From Pseudomonadota bacterium (GTDB lineage Bacteria > Pseudomonadota > Gammaproteobacteria > Steroidobacterales > Steroidobacteraceae), in the NCBI GenBank assembly GCA_023433465.1, contig JAEZCR010000126.1, forward strand, positions 4,254-68,253: 64,000 bases of DNA. Direction: 5' to 3'. The number at the start of each line of letters is the position of its first letter. Positions within the stretch are counted from its first letter, which is position 1. This document shows positions 17,811 to 26,738 of this stretch, one piece after another. Both the position numbers and the translations under genes were made by a program. The notes below the pieces were generated by a model. That model was not told the origin of the DNA. It searched no databases and saw only the letters and a list, made by a program, of their open reading frames with translations.

Positions 17811-18824
17811 GTGAGCTCGAACGTGCGTTCCTTCGGCCGTCTCACGGACGGCCGTGAAGTCGAGGCCATCACGCTGGGCGAGGAGGACGGCCTGCAGGTC
17901 GAAGTCCTCACCTACGGCGCCATCCTGCGGCGGCTCACGTATCCCGTGCGCGGCGTGCGCCGCGACCTCATCCTGCATTTCGACCGGATCGAACAGTACG
18001 AGCGCGATCGCGACAATGTCGGTCCCGTGGTCGGCCGGTTCGGCAATCGCATCGCCAATGGCCGCTTCACGCTCGACGGCGTCACGCACCAGTTGACCAC
18101 CAACGAGGGCGTAAATCACCTGCACGGCGGCGATACCGGTTTCGCGAAGCGGCTGTGGCGCGTGCTCGAAACGCGGAATCGCGAGCGGTTGCTGCTCGGC
18201 CTGCATTCACCCGCGGGCGAGGAAGGTTACCCGGGCAACGTCGACGTCACGCTCGAGCTCAGCGTGCGCAAGAACGCGCTCACCATCCGCTTCGGCGCGA
18301 GCACCGATGCGGCCACCCCCATCAACCTCACCTATCACCCGTACTTCAACGTATCCGGCGACCTGCACTCGCCCGCCATCGAGCATCGCCTGCGCATCCC
18401 CGCGGACCACTATCTACCCGTGGGACCCGGGCTCATCCCGACGGGCGAGATCGCGCGCGTGGACGACACCATCTTCGATTTCCGCACGCAGCGGCGGCTG
18501 GCCCCGCCACCCGTGGACTCGCATCCGCAACTCGAGCTCGGCGGGGGTTACGACCATTGCTGGGTGTTGTCCCGCGATGCCGATTGCACCTGCGAGCTCA
18601 CCTCGCCCAGCGGCGATCTCACGCTGACCATGAAGGGCACCGGACCCGGGCTCCAGTTCTACAACGGGCAATTCCTGGCGCGCGCGCACCCCGGGTTGGG
18701 AAGCGGCCTGATCCTGGAACCCCAGGGACTTCCCGACTCGCCGAATCATCCGCACTTCCAGAGCGGCATCCTGCGGCCCGGCGATCCGTACCGCGCGGAG
18801 ATCGAATACAAAATCACGGCTTGA
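17811..18824 (+). CDS. galM: Aldose 1-epimerase (mutarotase)
   Basis: 337 residues from a GTG one base after the previous stop codon. Family marks are VVGRFGNRIANGRF, the substrate His in NHLHGGDTGF, the catalytic His in TYHPYFN, and the catalytic Glu in LILEPQGLPDSPNHP. It interconverts alpha and beta anomers of free aldoses. No signal peptide is seen, so it acts in the cytosol, unlike its operon neighbours. In this operon the likely substrate is L-arabinose set free by the GH51 enzyme. Length is normal. The name galM is used for the family; galactose specificity is not implied. Confidence 0.92.
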   Translation: MSSNVRSFGRLTDGREVEAITLGEEDGLQVEVLTYGAILRRLTYPVRGVRRDLILHFDRIEQYERDRDNVGPVVGRFGNRIANGRFTLDGVTHQLTTNEGVNHLHGGDTGFAKRLWRVLETRNRERLLLGLHSPAGEEGYPGNVDVTLELSVRKNALTIRFGASTDAATPINLTYHPYFNVSGDLHSPAIEHRLRIPADHYLPVGPGLIPTGEIARVDDTIFDFRTQRRLAPPPVDSHPQLELGGGYDHCWVLSRDADCTCELTSPSGDLTLTMKGTGPGLQFYNGQFLARAHPGLGSGLILEPQGLPDSPNHPHFQSGILRPGDPYRAEIEYKITA

Positions 18825-18825
18825 T

Positions 18826-18845
18826 CCATACGCGCGCGTGTATGG
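18826..18845. other. Hairpin-forming inverted repeat between epimerase and arabinofuranosidase genes
   Basis: CCATAC and GTATGG arms enclose an alternating CG tract. This could form a hairpin in the 78-bp gap before the GH51 gene. With no T-run it is more likely an attenuating or mRNA-stability element than a full terminator. A TATACT box at 18866-18871 might be the -10 of a separate promoter for the GH51 gene, but no convincing -35 is placed before it. Confidence 0.3.
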
Positions 18846-18902
18846 GTATGCGCGGCGGCCCTGCCTATACTCGGCCTTCACTCACCTTCCGGAGTACCGC
18901 CG

Positions 18903-20540
18903 ATGAATCGCACGAGCCGACGCCGCTTCCTCAAACAAGCCTCTCTCGCGGGCGCGGGTGTCGCGGCATCGTCACTCTTCTCGCTCCCTAGCTACTCGCA
19001 GACGGCGGGCCGCACCGCGACCGTCCACCTGGGACTGGTGGCGCCGCGCGAGGATTTCGACCGGCGACTGTTCGGCGCCTTCCTCGAGCACCTGGGCCGC
19101 GCGGTCTATACCGGCGTCTACGAGCCGGGCTCGAAGCTCTCCGACAAGCGCGGGTTCCGCACCGACACGCTGCGCGAGGTGAAGGAGCTCGCGGTGCCGA
19201 TCATGCGTTACCCCGGCGGCAATTTCGTGTCGGGCTACAACTGGCTCGACGGCGTCGGTCCGCGCAAGAACCGGCCGACCGTGCTCGAACGCGCGTGGAA
19301 CTCCATCGAGACCAACCAGTTCGGCACCAACGACTTCATGGACTGGGCGACGGCGGTCGGCACGGAGCCGCTGCTCGGCTTCAACATGGGCACGGGCACC
19401 GCGGAGATGGCCGTCGCCTACATCGAGTACTGCAATTTTCCGCGCGGCACGAAGTGGAGCGACCTGCGCCGCTCGCACGGCTATGAGCAGCCGCACAAGG
19501 TGAAGTACTGGTGCCTGGGCAACGAGATGGACGGCCCGTGGCAGATCGGCACGCTCACCGCGCGCGAGTACGGCCGCAAGGCGCGCGACATCGCGCAGCA
19601 GGCACGCGTCATCGATCCGGACGTGCAGCTCATCGCCTGCGGTTCCAGCGCGCCCGGCATGGCGACCTACCTGCAGTGGGACCGCGAAGTGCTCGAGGAA
19701 TGCTACGACATGGTCGACGGCATCTCGCTGCATTGCTACTACGGCAATGCCGAAACCACCGCCGGCAAGGCCGAGCGGTACGTCGCCATGAATCTCGACA
19801 TGGAGCGCCAGATCCATGAGATCAGCGCCGTCTGCGACTACGTGCAGGGCATCAAGCGCTCGCCCAAGAAGCTCTGGCTGTCGTTCGACGAGTGGAACGT
19901 GTGGTACCGCGCCAATTCCGGCGACCACACCAACGGTCACGGCAAGTTCGCGCCCAAACTACTCGAGGAGGTCTACAACCTCGAGGATGCGCTCGTGGTC
20001 GGCGGCCTGCTGAACACGCTGATGCGGCGCTCGGACCGCGTGCGGGTGGGTTGCCTCGCGCAGATCGTGAACGTCATCGCCCCGCTCATGACGAGCGACA
20101 AGGGCATCCTGCGCCAGTCCACGTACTACCCGTACGCGATGGCGCTCAAGTACGGCCACGGCCGCATGCTCGACCTGCAGATCGAAAGCGAGACCTATCC
20201 GATCAGCGCCGCAGGCATTCGCGGCAGCTACGCGCGCGATGGCCAGGTGCCCTTCGTGGACGTCGTCGCGACCTACGATGCGAAGAACCGCCGCGTGGCG
20301 CTGTTCGCGCTCAACCGCGACCTGCGCGACGAGCGCGAGCTCGCGCTGCGTTTCGATGACGTCACGCCGACCAGCGTCGTTGCCGCCGAGACCATCACCG
20401 GCAGCGACCTCAAGGCGTTCAACACCTTCGAGGAACCCAACAAGGTAGTGGCGACGAAGCTCGACGGCATCACCGCCGGCGGCAAGATGAGCGTCAAGTT
20501 GCCGCCGCGGTCGTACTCGGTGATTCAGCTCGCGGTCTGA
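18903..20540 (+). CDS. Tat-exported alpha-N-arabinofuranosidase, GH51
   Basis: 545 residues. Twin-arginine signal SRRRFLKQASLAGAGVAASS starts the protein. The GH51 catalytic residues are in place: acid/base E208 in YWCLGNEMDGPW and nucleophile E330 in LSFDEWNVWYR. Other family segments are MRYPGGNFVSGYNW and a C-terminal beta-domain ending PPRSYSVIQLAV. It hydrolyses non-reducing terminal alpha-L-arabinofuranosyl groups from arabinan or arabinoxylan oligosaccharides. Many GH51 enzymes are cytosolic, so Tat export (folded, periplasmic) is noteworthy. Last gene of the operon; a strong palindrome follows its stop. Confidence 0.95.
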   Translation: MNRTSRRRFLKQASLAGAGVAASSLFSLPSYSQTAGRTATVHLGLVAPREDFDRRLFGAFLEHLGRAVYTGVYEPGSKLSDKRGFRTDTLREVKELAVPIMRYPGGNFVSGYNWLDGVGPRKNRPTVLERAWNSIETNQFGTNDFMDWATAVGTEPLLGFNMGTGTAEMAVAYIEYCNFPRGTKWSDLRRSHGYEQPHKVKYWCLGNEMDGPWQIGTLTAREYGRKARDIAQQARVIDPDVQLIACGSSAPGMATYLQWDREVLEECYDMVDGISLHCYYGNAETTAGKAERYVAMNLDMERQIHEISAVCDYVQGIKRSPKKLWLSFDEWNVWYRANSGDHTNGHGKFAPKLLEEVYNLEDALVVGGLLNTLMRRSDRVRVGCLAQIVNVIAPLMTSDKGILRQSTYYPYAMALKYGHGRMLDLQIESETYPISAAGIRGSYARDGQVPFVDVVATYDAKNRRVALFALNRDLRDERELALRFDDVTPTSVVAAETITGSDLKAFNTFEEPNKVVATKLDGITAGGKMSVKLPPRSYSVIQLAV

Positions 20541-20550
20541 TAGCCGCGCA

Positions 20551-20600
20551 CCCGCCCGTCATCGGCGGGCCCGGCAGGCCTCGGCGCCGAGGCCTGCCGG
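20551..20600. terminator. Bidirectional terminator: hairpin plus 30-bp perfect palindrome
   Basis: Between the convergent arabinofuranosidase and diguanylate cyclase genes are two stem-loops. CCCGCC pairs with GGCGGG around a 7-base loop (20551-20569). Directly after it, 20571-20600 is a perfect 30-bp palindrome, a 15-base half (CCGGCAGGCCTCGGC) followed by its exact reverse complement. There is no T-tract, so termination may be weak or Rho-assisted. A protein-binding site is also possible. Confidence 0.7.
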
Positions 20601-20607
20601 CCTCCAA

Positions 20608-21987
20608 CTAGTGGTGCAGCTTGAAGTGCCCGCTGATCATTGCCCAGGTGCTCTTGCGCGCGCCAGTGACCTGGTGGAGCTGATCCTCGGTCGCGGCGAC
20701 CACACAGTTGCGGCCGCGGCTCTTCGCCAGGTACAGCGCCTGGTCCGCCTGGCGGAAGGCATCATCGAAATCCTCGCCCGCCTGCACCGCGGCCACGCCG
20801 AAACTCGCGGTCACGGTGAGCGGATCTTCGGGAATGCAGTTGGTGTCCATGATCCGGCGCCGCAGCTTTTCCGCGAGCTCCGCGGACTGCGGGAGGCTCG
20901 TTCCCGGACAGACGAGCACGAATTCCTCGCCGCCCCAGCGTCCCAGGCCATCGCCGCCACGGACCTGTGACTTCAGGATGGCGCCCACGGTTTCGAGCAC
21001 GCGGTCGCCGACGTGGTGGCCACGTTGGTCATTGATACGCTTGAAGTGATCGAGGTCGATGACGATCACGCTGGCCGATGCGCCGGCCGCGCGGGTCGAT
21101 TCGACGTACTGCTCGATGCCATGCCGGTTCATCACGTTCGTGAGCGCATCGATCGTCGACAGCTTCCGGTACTTCTCTTTCTCCGATTGCAGCTGCGCGT
21201 TGGTGTCCACCAGGGCATGGATCTTCTGCCGCTGCTCGCGATGCTTGCGGCGCAGCCGCAGCCATTCCGACAATCCATAGACCGTCGCCAGCATCAGCCA
21301 TACGCACAGGATGCCGAGGTACCAGAATTCGGCGCTGATCCAGTGACCCGTGAACTCGATCCGCTCGATCTGAAATTCGTGCAGGCTGCCCGCGTGATGA
21401 CCCAGCATGTCGAACGTAACGACCGTGGCATTGCTGAGATCGGGACGGTTCAATTCCCGTGGGAGGTCGTACATGGTCTCCCACCATTCCGGAACGGTGA
21501 ACTCGCTCAGGCTGATCCGGACGGGCTGAGCGAAATCCTTCGCGCGCACATTGACGGAATTGAACTTGGGAGAATTCCAATCGTCGACGATCGAGAATCT
21601 CGGATCGAAATTGCGGATGCCGACACGCACGAACTGGGCGTCGCCCGAGTACCGGATGTTCAGCGTCAGCGACTGGAACCCCGACAAGTCGATGCCGCGA
21701 TCCGCGGACGTGGAATACAGCAGATACGCGAAAATGCAGTTCTGGCCGACCGAATCCTCGGCAAACCGGCAGGTGAAGTGAAGCTTGCGCTCATCGATCC
21801 ACTCCATGATTACCGGAGGTCCATCGACATGCTGCGACAGCGAGAAGACCGCGCCTTCTCTTTCCCCATCGAGCACCAGACGCCGTTCCGGAAGCAGGCG
21901 ATGCGCCGCCATGACCATGAGCGTCAACACGATGGCGGCCAGCAGGAAGACTGACTGGTTTAACCTTTTGCCGCGAGATCTGCTCAT
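20608..21987 (-). CDS. Membrane diguanylate cyclase with periplasmic sensory domain
   Basis: 459 residues. TM1 lies near residues 11-28, a periplasmic jelly-roll-like domain spans ~35-215, TM2 ~217-238, then a coiled coil (KHREQRQKIHALVDTNAQLQ) and a GGDEF domain from ~275. The active site reads R-W-G-G-E-E-F, and an RxxD inhibitory site (RGGD) lies five residues before it, so the enzyme should make cyclic di-GMP and be product-inhibited. The periplasmic part has W and N-rich strands resembling carbohydrate-binding sandwich domains, suggesting a sugar or glycan signal; that is inference. It converges on the arabinoside operon. Confidence 0.92.
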   Translation of the reverse strand: MSRSRGKRLNQSVFLLAAIVLTLMVMAAHRLLPERRLVLDGEREGAVFSLSQHVDGPPVIMEWIDERKLHFTCRFAEDSVGQNCIFAYLLYSTSADRGIDLSGFQSLTLNIRYSGDAQFVRVGIRNFDPRFSIVDDWNSPKFNSVNVRAKDFAQPVRISLSEFTVPEWWETMYDLPRELNRPDLSNATVVTFDMLGHHAGSLHEFQIERIEFTGHWISAEFWYLGILCVWLMLATVYGLSEWLRLRRKHREQRQKIHALVDTNAQLQSEKEKYRKLSTIDALTNVMNRHGIEQYVESTRAAGASASVIVIDLDHFKRINDQRGHHVGDRVLETVGAILKSQVRGGDGLGRWGGEEFVLVCPGTSLPQSAELAEKLRRRIMDTNCIPEDPLTVTASFGVAAVQAGEDFDDAFRQADQALYLAKSRGRNCVVAATEDQLHQVTGARKSTWAMISGHFKLHH

Positions 21988-22142
21988 GTCGAACGCTTAT
22001 GAATACTCTTTGTGTGGCGGGACGACCGTGATCGACTGCGTGAAACACTGAAACGCCGAACCGCGCAATCCCGTACTCTTTTTGCCCGTCGCGACGAACG
22101 GCCGAATCCCCGGCCACGGGCGCGCATTTCAGACGATTCACG

Positions 22143-24074
22143 ATGAGCAAAAGCCTTGCGCCCGTCCCGAATCCGCCAACAATCGGCGCGATGGACGAAA
22201 TCATGAGCCGCGCGACCCGGCTATTGCGCGAAGTCTGGGGTTACTCCGCATTTCGCGGGCCGCAGGCGGAAATCATCGGGCACGTGGCGGGCGGCGGGGA
22301 TGCGCTGGTCCTGTTGCCCACCGGCGGCGGCAAATCGCTGTGTTACCAGGTTCCATCGCTGGTGCGCGACGGGATGGGCGTGGTGATTTCCCCGCTCATC
22401 GCGCTGATGCAGGACCAGGTCGCCGCGCTGCGCGAAGCCGGGGTGCGCGCGGAGTTCCTGAACTCGTCGCTGTCCTGGCACGAACAGCAGCGGGTCGAGA
22501 AGTCCGTTCGCGCGGGCGAGGTCGACATCTTGTACGTCGCGCCCGAACGGCTGGTGACGGATCGCTGCCTCGAGCTGCTCGACGCGAGCACGCTCGCGCT
22601 GTTCGCCATCGACGAGGCCCACTGCGTGTCGCAATGGGGTCACGACTTCCGGCCGGAATACCTGCGCCTCGCGGTGTTGGCCGAGCGGTATCCACGCGTG
22701 CCGCGCATCGCGCTCACCGCGACCGCCGACGCCGCGACACGCAAGGAAATCCTCGCGCGCCTCAAGCTCGATTCCGCGCGAGTCTTCATCTCGAGCTTCG
22801 ATCGACCGAACATCCGCTACCGCATCGCCGAGCGCGACAACGCACGCAAGCAATTGCTGCAATTCATTCGCGAGGAGCACGCAGGGCATTCCGGCATCGT
22901 CTACTGCTTCACGCGCAAGTCGGTCGACGAAACCGCCGAATTCCTGAAGGACTCCGGCATCGACGCACTGCCCTATCACGCGGACAAGGAGCACGAGACG
23001 CGCGACGAACATCTCAGCCGGTTCATTCGAGAGGATGGCATCGTGATGGTGGCGACCATCGCGTTCGGCATGGGCATCGACAAACCGGACGTGCGTTTCG
23101 TCGCCCACCTCGACCTGCCGAAGAGCATGGAGGCGTATTACCAGGAGACGGGCCGCGCCGGGCGCGACGGGCTGCCCGCGGATGCGTGGATGATCTACGG
23201 GCTCGCCGACGTCGTGCAGCAGCGAAGACTCATCGATCAGTCGCCCTCGGGGGAGGAATACAAGCGGGTGGCGGGCGCGAAGCTCGATGCCTTGTTGGGG
23301 CTGTGCGAAACCGTCGACTGCCGCCGCGTGCGCCTGCTCGACTACTTCGGCGAAGCGAGCAGTCCCTGCGGAAACTGCGACAACTGCCTGACGCCACCCG
23401 AGGAATGGGACGGCACAGAGGCCGCGCGCAAGCTCATGTCGTGCATCTATCGCTGCGAGCAGGCGAGCGGCTTCGGATTCGGCGCGGTGCAGATCATCGA
23501 CGTGCTGACGGGACAACGCACCGCGAAGGTGGAGCAGTTCGGTCACGACCGCGTGAGCACGTTCGGGATCGGCAAGGAACTCTCCGCGCTGCAATGGCGC
23601 GCCGTCATCCGCCAGCTCGTCGCGCTGCGGCTCGTGCGGGTCGACTACGACCGGTTCAACATACTGCAGCTGACTCCCGAGGCTCGCGAGGTATTGAGCG
23701 GGCGCAGGAAGCTCAAGTTGAGGAAGCCGTCGGAGAAAGCCGACCGGCCGCGGCGTCCGAAGCACGGTGAACCATCTACCTTGGCCGCGCGCGAGGCGCT
23801 GACCGGCGAATCGGTCCGGGTTTTCGAGACGCTGCGCGAATGGCGCAAGGGCGTGGCAAGGGAGCATGGAGTTCCCGCGTACACGGTATTCCACGACGCG
23901 ACGCTGCAGGAAATCGCCCGGCGACTTCCGGGCTCACTGGACGGATTACGCGGAATCTCCGGAGTCGGGGCGACGAAACTCGAGCGATATGGACAGTCGA
24001 TCCTGGCGGTAGTCAGGGAACATGGCGCCCGGTATCTTGCCGAGGTTTCGACCGCCGGCGATGGAACAAGCTGA
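22143..24074 (+). CDS. recQ: ATP-dependent DNA helicase RecQ
   Basis: 643 residues. Helicase motif I PTGGGKSLCYQVP, motif II IDEAHCVSQWGHDFRPEY with the RecQ aromatic loop, and VATIAFGMGIDKPDVRFVAH in domain 2 are all present. The RecQ zinc site follows (CRRVRLL..CGNCDNC, ~397-425), then the winged-helix RQC domain and a C-terminal HRDC domain (~565-640). It unwinds DNA 3-prime to 5-prime in recombination and repair in the cytosol. ATG codons at 22191 and 22203 are alternative starts; none has a clear ribosome site. It is longer than E. coli RecQ only by its N-terminal lead. Confidence 0.93.
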   Translation: MSKSLAPVPNPPTIGAMDEIMSRATRLLREVWGYSAFRGPQAEIIGHVAGGGDALVLLPTGGGKSLCYQVPSLVRDGMGVVISPLIALMQDQVAALREAGVRAEFLNSSLSWHEQQRVEKSVRAGEVDILYVAPERLVTDRCLELLDASTLALFAIDEAHCVSQWGHDFRPEYLRLAVLAERYPRVPRIALTATADAATRKEILARLKLDSARVFISSFDRPNIRYRIAERDNARKQLLQFIREEHAGHSGIVYCFTRKSVDETAEFLKDSGIDALPYHADKEHETRDEHLSRFIREDGIVMVATIAFGMGIDKPDVRFVAHLDLPKSMEAYYQETGRAGRDGLPADAWMIYGLADVVQQRRLIDQSPSGEEYKRVAGAKLDALLGLCETVDCRRVRLLDYFGEASSPCGNCDNCLTPPEEWDGTEAARKLMSCIYRCEQASGFGFGAVQIIDVLTGQRTAKVEQFGHDRVSTFGIGKELSALQWRAVIRQLVALRLVRVDYDRFNILQLTPEAREVLSGRRKLKLRKPSEKADRPRRPKHGEPSTLAAREALTGESVRVFETLREWRKGVAREHGVPAYTVFHDATLQEIARRLPGSLDGLRGISGVGATKLERYGQSILAVVREHGARYLAEVSTAGDGTS

Positions 24075-24228
24075 TGAAATGATCCGGTAGTTCGACGACC
24101 AGTTGGGCATTTCATCGTCGCGGTGGTGCGTGTACTCCCGCGTACCACAGCATGAAGAAGTTTCGTGCCGTGAGCTGATCCCCTTCAGCCGGATCACTCG
24201 CCTCACGGTCGCGCCTTACTACGCGCGC

Positions 24229-24633
24229 TCAGGCTTCTGGAGCAATCAGCCGCACGGTGGGAAAGTAGCTCCGATAGCGCGATGCATCACGTGTGAGTAG
24301 CGGCCACTCCATGACCGCGGCATGCGCGCCTATGTAGAAATCGGGTAGAACGCCTTGCTTGGTGCCGCGTCGCCTTCGGTAGTCCACGAAGACCTTGCCC
24401 GCGAGGAACAAGGCCTCGCGCGGAATGGCTTCGTATGCCAGCGCGGCGTCGGCGAGCATGCCTTCGAGCTCTTCGATGCGCGCGAAGGCCATCGACAGCT
24501 CGGAGTAGATCACCGGATTGATCGCCAGCCGCTCGTGGACGCTCGCTGCCTCGAGCTGGTGCTGTGACCAATCCGCCCAGACCTCGTCATCCAGAACCAG
24601 GTCGAGCAGCACATTCGTATCGACCAGAATCAC
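24229..24633 (-). CDS. vapC: PIN-domain ribonuclease toxin of a VapBC module
   Basis: 134 residues. The four acidic metal-binding residues of PIN nucleases are visible: D5 (MILVDTNVLLD), E45 (VIYSELS), D98 (LPDFYIGAHA) and D116 (LLTRDASRY). Such toxins cut RNA, often initiator tRNA or rRNA, when released from their antitoxin in the cytosol. It overlaps the upstream antitoxin gene by 4 bp, the standard VapBC order. Length is normal and nothing looks broken, so the module should be functional. Confidence 0.92.
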   Translation of the reverse strand: MILVDTNVLLDLVLDDEVWADWSQHQLEAASVHERLAINPVIYSELSMAFARIEELEGMLADAALAYEAIPREALFLAGKVFVDYRRRRGTKQGVLPDFYIGAHAAVMEWPLLTRDASRYRSYFPTVRLIAPEA

Positions 24634-24869
24634 TTCGATCCGCGCGTCAACGCGAGAATCGCGTCGGTCTTCATGCGTACCGTGCCGCGGCCGCGCAACT
24701 TCGCGAACCGCGTTGGCTGACGCTTCACGCTCCTGCTCGCGGGTCGCAGAATCACGTCACCGCCCGGCACCCGCTCGAAGACCACGGCCGATCCCGCCTT
24801 CAGACCCAGATAGTCCCTGATGGATTTTGGCACCGTGACCTGGCCCTTGCTCGTGATGTGCGTCGCCAT
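24630..24869 (-). CDS. vapB: AbrB/MazE-type antitoxin of a VapBC module
   Basis: 79 residues. A swapped-hairpin AbrB DNA-binding domain occupies residues 1-45 (THITSKGQVTVPKSIRDYLG, VVFERVPGGDVIL). A basic tail follows that would cover the toxin (ends KTDAILALTRGSK, the usual D-x-I-x-x-L-T-R-G contact motif). It neutralises the PIN toxin and represses the operon with it. A perfect inverted repeat just upstream of its start is the likely operator. Confidence 0.92.
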   Translation of the reverse strand: MATHITSKGQVTVPKSIRDYLGLKAGSAVVFERVPGGDVILRPASRSVKRQPTRFAKLRGRGTVRMKTDAILALTRGSK

Positions 24870-24872
24870 TGA

Positions 24873-24900
24873 GTATTACCTGCAACAAGGCTGGTAATAC
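24873..24900. promoter_or_regulatory. Probable VapBC operator: GTATTACC-N12-GGTAATAC
   Basis: A perfect 8-bp inverted repeat with a 12-bp spacer lies 4 bp upstream of the vapB start codon. The half-site spacing (20 bp centre to centre, two helical turns) suits an AbrB-fold antitoxin dimer pair. Binding by the VapBC complex is inferred from the position and symmetry. Confidence 0.65.
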
Positions 24901-25116
24901 CCTACGCGGCGATCGGCGGTCCGTCAAAACGGCCGCTGACGCAGCGTGCACCCGCGCGGCTTTGCAAGTCCACGCCCGTATTCCGCGATTTCGCCCGCTC
25001 ATGCGGCTTGACATGCAGCGCCCCCTGGCTGGATCTTGCGTGGCTGCATTTGTGGTTGACCTCCCTGCCGATCGCCGGCACCTTGCATGCCAACACGATT
25101 CGAGGATCTCCCATCG

Positions 25117-26685
25117 ATGTCTACCGCCGAACTCGACACGCGCGCAGCATCCGCCCAGGCACGGCTCCCTCGCCAGGTTCCATACATCATCGGCAACGAA
25201 GCCTGCGAGCGCTTCAGCTTCTACGGGATGCGCAACATCCTGACGCCGTTTCTCGTGACCTCGCTCCTGCTGTATGCGCCGGAAGCCGAGCGCGCCGGCA
25301 TCGCCAAGGACGTGTTCCATTCCTTCGTGATCGGCGTGTACTTCTTCCCGCTGCTCGGCGGCTGGATCGCCGATCGGCTGCTCGGAAAGTACCGCACCAT
25401 CCTGTACCTGTCGCTCGTCTACTGCGTGGGGCACGCGTGCCTCGCCGCGTTCGAGGACAACCGCACGGGCTTCTACACCGGACTCTTCCTGATCGCGCTG
25501 GGCTCGGGCGGCATCAAACCACTCGTGGTTTCGTTCGTCGGCGACCAGTTCGATCAGTCCAACAAGCACATCGCGAAGGTCGTGTTCGACGCCTTCTACT
25601 GGACGATCAACTTCGGGTCGTTCTTCGCCTCGCTGCTGATGCCCATCGTCCTGCGCAACTACGGGGCGGCATGGGCATTCGGGATTCCGGGCATCCTGAT
25701 GTTCATCGCGACCGTCATCTTCTTCATGGGGCGCAAGAAGTACGTGAACGTTCCGCCCGCGAACGCCGATCCGCACTCCTTCCTGCGCGTCGCTCACACC
25801 GCGCTGTGGGCGCGCGCCGAGGGGCGGGGACGCCCGGGGCTCATCATCGCGGGGATCGGCGCGGCGCTGGCGATCGGCGCGCTCGCGATGATGGGCTCGC
25901 TCGGCTTCGTCGCATCGGCGTGTCTTGCGCTCGTGTTCCTGCTGGCATTCGGCGGCACCGGTGCGTACATGCAGCTCGATCGCGCGAGCAATGTTCATCC
26001 GGTCGAGACCATCGACGGCGTGCGCGCGGTGCTGCGCATCCTCATCGTGTTCGCACTCACGACTCCGTTCTGGTCGCTGTTCGATCAGAAGGCGTCGACG
26101 TGGATCCTGCAGGCGGACCAGATGGTGAAGCCCGAATGGTTCTCGTCGGCGCAGATGCAGGCGCTGAATCCCGCGCTCGTCATGATCCTGATTCCTTTCA
26201 ACAATTTCGTGCTCTATCCAGCCCTGCGCCGCCTCGGCATCGAGGTGACGCAGCTCCGGAAGATGGGTTTCGGCATCGCGTTCTCCGGACTCGCGTGGAT
26301 CGCGGCCGGCGCGATCCAGCTGGCGATCGACGGCGGCGACGCCGTGTCCATCGTCTGGCAGGTTCTGCCTTACGCGCTGCTGACGTTTGGCGAGGTGCTC
26401 GTGTCGGCGACCGGACTCGAGTTCGCGTACAGCCAGGCGCCGCAATCCATGAAGGGCGTGATCATGGCGTTCTGGTACCTGGCGGTGACCGTGGGCAACC
26501 TCTGGGTGTTGCTGGTCAACGCGACAGTGCGCAACGAGGCGGTGATCGCGCGCGTGGCCAGCACAGGCCTCACCGAGAACGCATTCCTGATGTTCTTCTT
26601 CGCGGGATTCGCGTTGATCGTCGCGCTGGCTTTTGGTTGGTATGCGCGGCGCTATCCGATGCAGGATCACTATCGAGCCGCGTGA
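25117..26685 (+). CDS. POT-family proton-dependent oligopeptide transporter
   Basis: 522 residues from the ATG preceded by GAGGA at good spacing; a start ten codons upstream is possible. The POT signature ExxERFxxYG appears as NEACERFSFYGMRN. About 12-14 hydrophobic helices follow, with GSGGIKPLVVSFVGDQF as the second signature and a variable cytosolic loop near residues 215-235. It imports di- and tripeptides across the inner membrane with protons. Exported peptidases in the window could supply its substrates. A strong terminator follows the stop codon. Confidence 0.93.
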   Translation: MSTAELDTRAASAQARLPRQVPYIIGNEACERFSFYGMRNILTPFLVTSLLLYAPEAERAGIAKDVFHSFVIGVYFFPLLGGWIADRLLGKYRTILYLSLVYCVGHACLAAFEDNRTGFYTGLFLIALGSGGIKPLVVSFVGDQFDQSNKHIAKVVFDAFYWTINFGSFFASLLMPIVLRNYGAAWAFGIPGILMFIATVIFFMGRKKYVNVPPANADPHSFLRVAHTALWARAEGRGRPGLIIAGIGAALAIGALAMMGSLGFVASACLALVFLLAFGGTGAYMQLDRASNVHPVETIDGVRAVLRILIVFALTTPFWSLFDQKASTWILQADQMVKPEWFSSAQMQALNPALVMILIPFNNFVLYPALRRLGIEVTQLRKMGFGIAFSGLAWIAAGAIQLAIDGGDAVSIVWQVLPYALLTFGEVLVSATGLEFAYSQAPQSMKGVIMAFWYLAVTVGNLWVLLVNATVRNEAVIARVASTGLTENAFLMFFFAGFALIVALAFGWYARRYPMQDHYRAA

Positions 26686-26689
26686 GCGA

Positions 26690-26719
26690 AGGACCCCACC
26701 GGTTTTCCGATGGGGTCCT
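26690..26719 (+). terminator. Intrinsic terminator after the peptide transporter
   Basis: AGGACCCCA (26690-26698) pairs with TGGGGTCCT (26711-26719), with an inner CGG/CCG pairing and a TTTT loop, five bases after the transporter stop. The flank is GTCT rather than a long T-run. It probably also serves the convergent DUF805 gene. Confidence 0.75.
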
Positions 26720-26738
26720 GTCTAACCACGCCGGATGT

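Noticed and set aside
15962..17911. About 650-codon antisense frame over the sialate O-acetylesterase
   Set aside because: The plus-strand gene has the SGNH motif, signal peptide and operon overlaps; the antisense product matches nothing.
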